From contig JAGZXV010000005.1 of the NCBI GenBank assembly GCA_018378255.1, forward strand, positions 1 through 64,000: a stretch of 64,000 nt of DNA. Direction: 5' to 3'. Every line of letters begins with the position of its first letter. Within the stretch, counting starts at the first letter, position 1. The DNA is from Clostridiaceae bacterium. GTDB taxonomy: Bacteria; Bacillota; Clostridia; Lachnospirales; Lachnospiraceae. Shown here piece after piece: positions 27,109-34,028 of the stretch. Under the pieces are notes generated by a model, which saw only the letters and a list, made by a program, of their open reading frames with translations, was not told the origin of the DNA and did no database searches. Made by a program: the position numbers and the translations under genes.

Positions 27109-27732
27109 ATGATAAACAGAGAAGACATGCTGGAGCTGACTAGGCGGATGACTCCTGCCCGGTCCTCTATTGCGAGGATTGCGGGCTGCTATGTGGATAA
27201 AGACGGGGATTTTGACGGCAGTTTTAATACGAACTTTCTTAAATTATCATTGTCGGAGCGGACAAAGCAGATTAAGACAGCCAAAACGATTCTCTTTTCA
27301 GATACAAATGTGAATTTAAAAAAGTATGAATTGACTCCGGAAATGAGGAAACCGGGCAGTATGTGGCAGCTCCTCATGGCCATGAACGAATGTGGATTGA
27401 AAAATGACGCGCTGCTGGATACATTTTATGATATTGTGATGGAGAAATACCCCCAGGGGCAGGATTACGCGATTCTGGTTTTCCATGGCCGTTACGATAT
27501 TCCTGTAAAGGCTTCTGATAAGGAAAGTTTGTGGGATTCAGAGGAAGTGTATGAATATATGATCTGCGCTGTCTGTCCGCTCGTTGGGGAATATGAGCCG
27601 GGGAATCCGGAGTGCGGGTTTTTATTCCCTGCATTCACTGACAGGAGCGGGGATTTAAACCATATTAATGTGTTTCAGAAGGATGAAAAACGGCCCTGCA
27701 GGGAGCTGTTGGATATCTTGGGGCTGGTTTAG
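27109..27732 (+). CDS. DUF4317-like protein, about half the usual length
   Basis: A 207-residue protein matching the N-terminal part of the DUF4317 family of Lachnospiraceae. The opening has RRMTPARSSIARIAGCYVD. The middle shows SEEVYEYMICAVCPL, and GFLFPAFTDRSGDLNHI follows. Family members I recall are near 370-400 residues. This one ends at a clean stop soon after the FTDRS region, so the C-terminal domain is missing. Downstream sequence quickly enters a terminator, so a recent frameshift is not evident. It is flanked by a possible promoter and a strong terminator, so it is probably expressed alone. The function is unknown. Confidence 0.75.
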   Translation: MINREDMLELTRRMTPARSSIARIAGCYVDKDGDFDGSFNTNFLKLSLSERTKQIKTAKTILFSDTNVNLKKYELTPEMRKPGSMWQLLMAMNECGLKNDALLDTFYDIVMEKYPQGQDYAILVFHGRYDIPVKASDKESLWDSEEVYEYMICAVCPLVGEYEPGNPECGFLFPAFTDRSGDLNHINVFQKDEKRPCRELLDILGLV

Positions 27733-27795
27733 CTGATGGAGACGGCTTGGTATATGCAGTGGCGGGGGACTAAAAAGGGTGATTCATTCGATTGG

Positions 27796-27830
27796 ACCGG
27801 CGGCAGAGAGAGTTCTGCCGCCGGTTTTTT
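27796..27830 (+). terminator. Terminator after the DUF4317-like gene
   Basis: ACCGGCGGCAGA and TTCTGCCGCCGGT form a 12-bp GC-rich stem with a short loop, followed by six T. It isolates the following ten-gene cluster from upstream transcription. Confidence 0.92.
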
Positions 27831-27869
27831 GTATGGTTACATTTTTTTATAATAAATTGTAAAAAGTAC

Positions 27870-27898
27870 TTGCATTTTAATTACTACTGTAGTATATT
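27870..27898 (+). promoter_or_regulatory. Promoter of the ten-gene chaperone/AAA/peptidase cluster, with operator
   Basis: TTGCAT at 27870-27875 and TATATT at 27893-27898 are spaced by 17 bases. A 13-bp palindrome TACTAC-T-GTAGTA at 27882-27894 fills the spacer and touches the -10 box. It resembles the TACTAC/GTAGTA half-sites used by BlaI/MecI-type winged-helix repressors. The promoter is about 55 bases upstream of the first gene. No BlaI-like gene is in the window. Confidence 0.75.
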
Positions 27899-27953
27899 AA
27901 TTATAACAACAAAAACAACTGCTTCAGCTCATATAATTGGGGGTATTTTAATT

Positions 27954-29087
27954 ATGAAGGTAAGTAGAAAAGAACGCAGTATCGTAAAGGAATATTCAAA
28001 CAGATTGAAACTTCTGTCAAATGCTGATTTGGGAATACGGGAAAATTTGTTGAATATGTATAGGAACAGCTGCACAGATGTTCCGGAAGAGGAAGCAGAA
28101 AAGGCTGTGGACGATATTTTACGCGGAATTCTCGACTTTAATGAGGGCGTCAGCGCATATGTAAAGAACGAAACGGAAGCTGTACTGGAGGTAATTGATA
28201 AGCAGATTGGAGAAAAAAGCAGGGAGGAGAGATATACTACTTATTGTAATATTGCTGTAGCAATTAAAGCCATGGATCAAAAGGTCTTCAGTGAATTATT
28301 AGGACCGGAAAAGTTTTGTGCAGAAGAAGCTTTTGAATCCCTTTTTTATTCCGATATGAAATGCGGGGGAGATGTTACGGATGAGATGATTGAGGAAGCG
28401 CAGCAGATGATGATATCCGCATTGGAAACTTCCGTCATTTCATTAAATGATATTGAGGGGCTGAAAAATATCCCTGAAGATATGGCTGAGGAGTATATAC
28501 GGGAATTCGCTGTTGAAGAATGGTCTTTGGAAGAGAGAAAAGCTTATTTATCCCTGGCGGCTTATCTGGCGTATAGAGACGGAAAGATATTTGCAGATCA
28601 GGAAGAGGCCCGGGACGCAGTAAATCCTTATTACTGGGCAGTATCAATTGCCGCAGATCTGGAAGCTGAGAAAACCATCCATAATGCATTGAAAGGCAAT
28701 ACTACCTGGGAAATGGCTATGAAGGTGATTCGGGCAATCGGATGCATTGCATTATCACTCACCGTATGTATTGTGGACACCGGACTATTGCTGGTGACGT
28801 TAGGGCTTATGTTCTCAGCTGCCGGTGTATTTTCTTTCTTTGCCATAGGGCTGCTTGGATATGGATTGATATTTGCTTTTCTGTATTTGGAAGTCGTATT
28901 AGAAGACGGTTACACAGCCAGCTGTGAATTTATTAAAAGATATGTTGAAGATAATTATGAGAGAATTCAGGATGGCATTCAGAATGTATATCAATTTATA
29001 AAAAATAAAATAACAGCCGGCTATCTTATCATATCCGGTAGTAATGGCAGCAATGTATCAGTTAAACCACAGGTTGGTACCAAGTAA
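27954..29087 (+). CDS. Paralogous membrane protein 1 of the cluster, function unknown
   Basis: A 377-residue protein I do not recognise. About 265 mostly helical, acidic residues are followed by two long hydrophobic stretches (about 260-320, including LTVCIVDTGLLLVTLGLMF) and a short charged tail. This looks like a cytosolic domain anchored by C-terminal membrane helices. It is clearly homologous along its whole length to the next gene: both contain EEAQQMMISALETSVISLND-like and YIREFAVEWSLEERKAYLSL-like segments. ATG 27954 gives the same N-terminus as the paralogue (RKERSIVKEYSNRLK against RKERSILKEYSDKLK). A reading from 27792 would start before the promoter. It is the first gene of the cluster. 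Confidence 0.8.
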   Translation: MKVSRKERSIVKEYSNRLKLLSNADLGIRENLLNMYRNSCTDVPEEEAEKAVDDILRGILDFNEGVSAYVKNETEAVLEVIDKQIGEKSREERYTTYCNIAVAIKAMDQKVFSELLGPEKFCAEEAFESLFYSDMKCGGDVTDEMIEEAQQMMISALETSVISLNDIEGLKNIPEDMAEEYIREFAVEEWSLEERKAYLSLAAYLAYRDGKIFADQEEARDAVNPYYWAVSIAADLEAEKTIHNALKGNTTWEMAMKVIRAIGCIALSLTVCIVDTGLLLVTLGLMFSAAGVFSFFAIGLLGYGLIFAFLYLEVVLEDGYTASCEFIKRYVEDNYERIQDGIQNVYQFIKNKITAGYLIISGSNGSNVSVKPQVGTK

Positions 29088-29125
29088 AAGGGCCAGCCGG
29101 CTATTAAAAACGGAGGTATTTAATT

Positions 29126-30247
29126 ATGACAATCAACAGAAAAGAACGCAGCATTTTAAAAGAATATTCAGACAAACTGAAACCTATGGTGAATCCTGAT
29201 TTAAGTGTGAGGGAGAATTTGCTGAACATGTATATGGACTGTTATACGGATGTTACGGAGACAGAGGCAGGAGAAATTATTGACAATATTTTAAAGGGAA
29301 TTTCAGACTTTGACCAGGGGCTCAGCGCTTATACACAGAACGGATTAGAGGCTGTCCTTGAAAAAATTGAACAGGATCAGGAAGAAAAAACTCCGGCGGA
29401 GCGTTATGCGGCTTACTGTAATATGACCATAGCCATAAAGACCATGGATCAGAGAGTATTGAGCTCCCTGTTGGGACCGGATAAATTCCAGGCAGATGAT
29501 GCACTGGAAGAGTTGTTTCAAACGGGTGTTGACTGTGAGGCCGTAGTTACGGAAGAGATGGTTGAGGAAGCAAAGGGGCAGATGATTCTGGCACTGGAAA
29601 GTTCCGTGATCTCTTTAAATGACATTGAACGGCTGAAGAATCTGCCGGAAGACAGTGCACAAGAGTATATCAGGGAGTTTGCTGTAGAAGGATGGTCTTT
29701 GGAAGAGAAAAAAGCATATCTGTCCCTGGCTGCGTATCTTGCATATCAGGACGGAAAGCTTTTACCGGAAGAAGAAGAGGAGGCAGACCCTTATCTGTGG
29801 GCAGTTGCAGTTGCGGCCACAGTAGAAACCGAAAAAACCATTCATGATGCGCTGAAGGGTAATATCGCATGGGAGGCAGCGGCTTTTACATTAAAGGCAA
29901 TCGGATGTGTGGCACTGACAATTGCGGTATGCTCGCTGACCATTTATTCTCTGTGTCTGTTTTTGGAAATTCTGTTTACCACCAGCAGTCTAATTGGCGC
30001 GCTGCTGGTAGGAACCATCGGTTTATATATACTCTGCTCCTTCTGCGATGCCCTGGTAGGAACCATCGGCATTTATTGGAGAGGTTTTGATCATGTTAAG
30101 ACTTTTGCCGAAAATAATTACGGTGTTGTTTTGGAAGGAATTCAGAAGGCATACGAGTTTATTAAAAGTAAAGTAACTGCCGGATATCTCTATATGAGAA
30201 ACGCTGTTAACAGCTCCATTTCCAATAAATCCCATGTTACCGTTTAA
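29126..30247 (+). CDS. Paralogous membrane protein 2 of the cluster, function unknown
   Basis: A 373-residue protein that is the tandem paralogue of the preceding gene. The N-terminal two thirds is soluble, helical and acidic. Two or three hydrophobic segments (about 262-330, including LTIAVCSLTIYSLCLFLEIL) are followed by a conserved tail with YEFIKSKVTAGYLYM. Paralogy is strongest in the cytosolic part, and the membrane helices have diverged. CGGAGGT precedes the ATG, and the gap from the first copy is 38 bases. The two products could form a hetero-oligomeric membrane base for the ATPases downstream, but that is only inferred. Confidence 0.8.
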   Translation: MTINRKERSILKEYSDKLKPMVNPDLSVRENLLNMYMDCYTDVTETEAGEIIDNILKGISDFDQGLSAYTQNGLEAVLEKIEQDQEEKTPAERYAAYCNMTIAIKTMDQRVLSSLLGPDKFQADDALEELFQTGVDCEAVVTEEMVEEAKGQMILALESSVISLNDIERLKNLPEDSAQEYIREFAVEGWSLEEKKAYLSLAAYLAYQDGKLLPEEEEEADPYLWAVAVAATVETEKTIHDALKGNIAWEAAAFTLKAIGCVALTIAVCSLTIYSLCLFLEILFTTSSLIGALLVGTIGLYILCSFCDALVGTIGIYWRGFDHVKTFAENNYGVVLEGIQKAYEFIKSKVTAGYLYMRNAVNSSISNKSHVTV

Positions 30248-30297
30248 GGTGATTGGATGAAAACAATGGAATTTGATGCGAATGGAAGGGAAGGATC

Positions 30298-30792
30298 ATG
30301 AATAAGAAATATACGGTAACGCAGGCAATTGATTTTTTAAATAACAAATTTTCAGGCTATGCGCCGAAAAACGAGGAGACATTACGGCGTGCTATCCGAA
30401 GCGGAAAATTGAAAGCGGAAATCAGGAGAGGAAAAGAGGGAAGTTTGATTGATGAAGAAGATCTTTTAGCATACGGACGAAGCTACGCTTTGAGGCTGCA
30501 GGTTTCCAATACGGATTTTGCTGCGGCGAAGGCAGGAGGGACTCAACTGGAAACAGGAGAGTCCCCTAAACGCTTTGTTGAGATTGTAAAAGAGGTTCAG
30601 GAAAACAGAACTATGGATTTTATGGAATATAAGATACGGCTGATGGAAGAGAGAAGCAAATGGGCGTCTAAGGAAGGGGGACTGAGGGCGGAAATTCAAA
30701 AGCTGCAGATAGAATTGGACGAATGCCGGATGGAACTGGATTTATTCGAAAAAGAGATATCAGCCGGAGAGTATTATACGGCAGATAAATGA
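30298..30792 (+). CDS. HTH/coiled-coil protein of the cluster
   Basis: A 164-residue protein. Residues 1-60 resemble an excisionase/MerR-like helix-turn-helix (TVTQAIDFLNNKFSG, ETLRRAIRSGKLKAEIRRG, LIDEEDLLAYG). Residues 95-155 are strongly heptad-patterned and charged, consistent with a coiled coil (RLMEERSKWASKEGGLRAEI). It could bind DNA as a regulator of the cluster or act as an adaptor. There is no direct evidence for either. It follows paralogue 2 by 50 bases with a GGAAGGA ribosome site. Confidence 0.75.
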   Translation: MNKKYTVTQAIDFLNNKFSGYAPKNEETLRRAIRSGKLKAEIRRGKEGSLIDEEDLLAYGRSYALRLQVSNTDFAAAKAGGTQLETGESPKRFVEIVKEVQENRTMDFMEYKIRLMEERSKWASKEGGLRAEIQKLQIELDECRMELDLFEKEISAGEYYTADK

Positions 30793-30810
30793 TAAAGGGG
30801 GAATTGATCT

Positions 30811-32199
30811 ATGGATTTGCAGGGAGTAAAGATATCAAATATGACTAAATTCCGGCAGTATTTTTCATTGCAGGAGACAGTTATGAATTTGCAGCAGTTT
30901 TTACGGGATTTCTCACCGGATTATATATTTTATGAAGAGGAAAAAGATAAGGAACTCTACCATTTGATCAGTTATTGTGAACAGTGGAGAAAGACGATTG
31001 GAGAAGAAGGCGAATTTTTCTTACTGGATAATTTGGATGAAATGCCTGCAATTTTATGGAAGGAGCAGGCAATTGGAGAAGACGGCATGGGCGGCACACC
31101 GGATCATATCATAGAATTAAATTTCCAGGCGGCGGAAGAACTGAAAAAGATGGAACAGCTTAAAAAAAGCGGTAAAAAACTGGTGCTGCCAATTGTTCTG
31201 GTGGCGTTGTGTGAGCTGGCCCATTGTACCTGCCGGGCGGAAGAATCAGGTGAATGTTCTCCTTTGGTAAAATCCGTGTATGGCGGTAAAAATGAGACTG
31301 CCAGGCAAGCGTGGAAACCGGTTCAGCCAGAAGAAACTGCTCAGTCCGGGCGGATGGCTCAGCCGGAGATGCCAATTCAATCACAGATACCAGTACAACC
31401 CCAGGCAAAGGAGGATGTGTTTGAGACCGATCAGGGAATTATCATCAGCCCCGCTGTCGAGCATGTTTCACTGCGCAGGTGGAAACCTTCAGAAGATGAA
31501 AGAGAGCTTCCTGTCAGGACGAAAAGACTGATCCGTGAATCCTACAGCAGTTATTCGGGATGCACAGAGTTAAATCTGGTGGATGGGGAAGGAAGAGTAG
31601 TGCCCGGGTTTAGCGTATCTTTGGAACATGAGATATACGCTAATTTTATCGGCGACAGGCTGGTGGAATTTCTGCCTTCAGAGAACCGGTGCGGTGCATA
31701 CAGGATTTATAAGACCTGGGATAAGAACGGAAAGGCTTTGCTGGAACGGGATAAGAATGACAGAAAGCAGAATACGTATCAGGATATTACCGGAGAACTG
31801 GGGCGGATGAGCAGTTTTGCGGCAGCGGAAGACGGCGGATTTGTAGGCATTTCAGACGGACGGCTTCTGAGCTATACAAGTATGGTGAATCTCCCATCCA
31901 TAACAGAAGAAACGCCGGTGAATATATGCAGTAAAAATGGTCTTTATGCGATTTTGACAGACCGGGGAAATATAGTGAGTAATTTTGCTTTTAACAGCAG
32001 CAGAATCTGCATGATCTGCATGGATGATTACGGATATCTGTACGCGTTGGGAAGAGATGGAATGGTAGTTACCAATTATCCTAAAAATTCTTCTATTGTT
32101 TCCTATAAAAATATCTCATGGATTGGCTTTGACAGCTCTGACAGGACACTGATCTTGAAAAATGAGGATAATGAGGAGATGAGGATAGATATTCTGTAA
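30811..32199 (+). CDS. Unrecognised two-part protein of the cluster
   Basis: A 462-residue protein without a family I can name. Residues 1-150 are helical and acidic. Residues 160-215 are a Pro/Gln-rich linker with repeated QPE and PVQPQ motifs. Residues 225-462 are beta-rich, with repeating short strands such as DGGFVGISDGRLLSYTS, NGLYAILTDRGNIVSN and YGYLYALGRDGMVVTN, spaced as in beta-propeller blades. No signal peptide or membrane helix is seen. A propeller-type interaction module on a flexible linker is the best description. It sits 18 bases after the HTH protein gene. Confidence 0.7.
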   Translation: MDLQGVKISNMTKFRQYFSLQETVMNLQQFLRDFSPDYIFYEEEKDKELYHLISYCEQWRKTIGEEGEFFLLDNLDEMPAILWKEQAIGEDGMGGTPDHIIELNFQAAEELKKMEQLKKSGKKLVLPIVLVALCELAHCTCRAEESGECSPLVKSVYGGKNETARQAWKPVQPEETAQSGRMAQPEMPIQSQIPVQPQAKEDVFETDQGIIISPAVEHVSLRRWKPSEDERELPVRTKRLIRESYSSYSGCTELNLVDGEGRVVPGFSVSLEHEIYANFIGDRLVEFLPSENRCGAYRIYKTWDKNGKALLERDKNDRKQNTYQDITGELGRMSSFAAAEDGGFVGISDGRLLSYTSMVNLPSITEETPVNICSKNGLYAILTDRGNIVSNFAFNSSRICMICMDDYGYLYALGRDGMVVTNYPKNSSIVSYKNISWIGFDSSDRTLILKNEDNEEMRIDIL

Positions 32200-32305
32200 G
32201 AAACCTGCAGGCGGAAATGTAATTAAAGCAGAATAGAGGTGCTTGTGTATAATGAAAAAAGATAATATCAGGAGAGATAGTATCAAGAAAAAGGAAGGTG
32301 GGCTG

Positions 32306-33205
32306 ATGGATAAAGTTAGTATCGTGATCAGGCTGTTTGCCGGACTGGCGGTTTTTGGGGCAGCAGCGGCAGCCGTATTGTATTTTTTAAGCCATAACGG
32401 CAAGAAAAAAGAAGAGGAGAGATATTCAAGCGTAACCGTTCCCTCTCTGGCTCGTGAAGCTGTTTTTACACGGGAGGACTGCTGGAAAAAATATAAGCAG
32501 GCCGCCTATGAAAAAAAATTCACACAATGCTGTAAGAATGTGTTTACAGAAACTTCCATACTGTTTTACTTGGAAAAACTTTTGACTGCCGCTCATTATG
32601 GATTAGTGAGTTCAGGATGGGAAAAAGAGAAAGAGATGATATCTTATTACATCAATGATGGGCTGGACGGTGCGCTGCGTTACCGGATGAAAGATGGAAT
32701 AGGAGGTTACAGCGGTCCGTCCCCACAGAACTTTAAACCGGATGTGGATGAAGAAACCTATTATTATCAGAAGGGAATGGATCGTGATCCCAAGGAATGC
32801 GCCGAATCGTTCAGGACAGAGTATGAGAGACTGGACGAGGAGATAAAACAGCATTTAAAAGATAAGAATACGATTTTTTACAGGACACTGTGGAGCAGGT
32901 TCCAGCCTGACCTGAAAGAACTTTTAGAATTTGGGAAAAGGCTGTCGTATAATACAGAGGACGGCAAAGAACTTGAACAGGAATTCTGCCGTTTGATGGA
33001 ACGGATTCGGGATAATATGAAGAAGCTGGGCATTGCCTTTATTTACGATGATGAAGCCAGTCAAAGCCAGTTGAAGGAGTATTTCCAGATCGGGGGAGAG
33101 GATGAGAAGGAAACGGCAGTTGTAAGGGTATCGGATCATTATATTTATTATCCTGGAAAAACATGTATTCAGATAGGGGAGGGCCCGGATGAAGAAGAAG
33201 ATTGA
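32306..33205 (+). CDS. Single-pass membrane protein of the cluster, paralogue A
   Basis: A 299-residue protein with one N-terminal transmembrane helix (about residues 4-27, VSIVIRLFAGLAVFGAAAAA) and a charged helical cytosolic body. The C-terminal half is distantly homologous to the next gene: FYRTLWSRFQPDLKELLEFG against FYERLWNNTGMHLADLKELL, then KKLGIAFIYDDEASQSQLKE against HRCSIEVIFYGGVSDEERKK. I chose ATG 32306 behind AAGGAAGGTGGG; ATG 32252 would add 18 basic residues and is possible. It ends 17 bases inside the following gene, so translation is coupled. Confidence 0.72.
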   Translation: MDKVSIVIRLFAGLAVFGAAAAAVLYFLSHNGKKKEEERYSSVTVPSLAREAVFTREDCWKKYKQAAYEKKFTQCCKNVFTETSILFYLEKLLTAAHYGLVSSGWEKEKEMISYYINDGLDGALRYRMKDGIGGYSGPSPQNFKPDVDEETYYYQKGMDRDPKECAESFRTEYERLDEEIKQHLKDKNTIFYRTLWSRFQPDLKELLEFGKRLSYNTEDGKELEQEFCRLMERIRDNMKKLGIAFIYDDEASQSQLKEYFQIGGEDEKETAVVRVSDHYIYYPGKTCIQIGEGPDEEED

Positions 33206-34022
33206 GTTAATAAATAATATTTTTTCTGCCGGATCGCTGCTCAGTCCGGAAGAAACGCCTGAAAACAGCCATGCCGATCCAGGACCGGGTATGGAAAATT
33301 TTTTTCCACTGGCAAGGAGTAAAGCCAATGAGATTTATGCAGATCTGGATGAGATTTACAGAACATGCCGCCAATTTACAGAATACAAGAAAAATTACGC
33401 TGCACTGATTAAAAAATGTTTTACTGATGAAGGAAATGGAATTCTGTATTCTGTTCAGCAGCTGGGCGGATGCTGCTCTGAGGGCAATCTGTATCGTGGA
33501 GAGGAAGACCGCTGCGAAATGATCCGCTATTTTGCCGGCAATATCCTGGTACAGGTGGGCAAGATAAATGAAAGCAGACTGGAGAAGCAGGACGCAGAGG
33601 GGCTGATAACACCTGAAAAAAAGGGAACCAGCAAAACTGTTTTAATGAACTATCTGAATGCCATCCATGAGGGCGTCCATTTGCTGAAAGAGGAATTATT
33701 AAGTAATCAGGATGCTGCGTCCAGGTTTTATGAAAGGCTGTGGAATAATACGGGGATGCATCTGGCTGATTTAAAAGAACTTCTTTCAGCCGGTGATGAC
33801 AATCTCTGTGAAGAGATGAAACGATGGTATGGACGGATGTGCCTGCTTTTGCACCGGTGCAGTATTGAGGTCATTTTTTATGGGGGCGTATCTGACGAAG
33901 AACGGAAGAAATGGTTTGTGGTGAAAGAGGAAATACAAAATATACCGGCAGTGATTCGTACAAAGAGCGAAATTGACGAATATATATATTTTTATGGAAG
34001 CTGGTTTGAAGCGGAGGAATAG
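33189..34022 (+). CDS. Soluble protein of the cluster, paralogue B
   Basis: A 277-residue cytosolic protein without membrane helices or known motifs. It is a diverged, soluble counterpart of the preceding membrane-anchored protein, with shared blocks in the last 120 residues. GGGGAGGG precedes the ATG inside the end of the upstream gene. It ends six bases before the Hsp70-like gene. The pair could act as membrane-bound and free adaptors for the ATPases, which is inference from paralogy and position. Confidence 0.7.
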   Translation: MKKKIELINNIFSAGSLLSPEETPENSHADPGPGMENFFPLARSKANEIYADLDEIYRTCRQFTEYKKNYAALIKKCFTDEGNGILYSVQQLGGCCSEGNLYRGEEDRCEMIRYFAGNILVQVGKINESRLEKQDAEGLITPEKKGTSKTVLMNYLNAIHEGVHLLKEELLSNQDAASRFYERLWNNTGMHLADLKELLSAGDDNLCEEMKRWYGRMCLLLHRCSIEVIFYGGVSDEERKKWFVVKEEIQNIPAVIRTKSEIDEYIYFYGSWFEAEE

Positions 34023-34028
34023 TAACGT

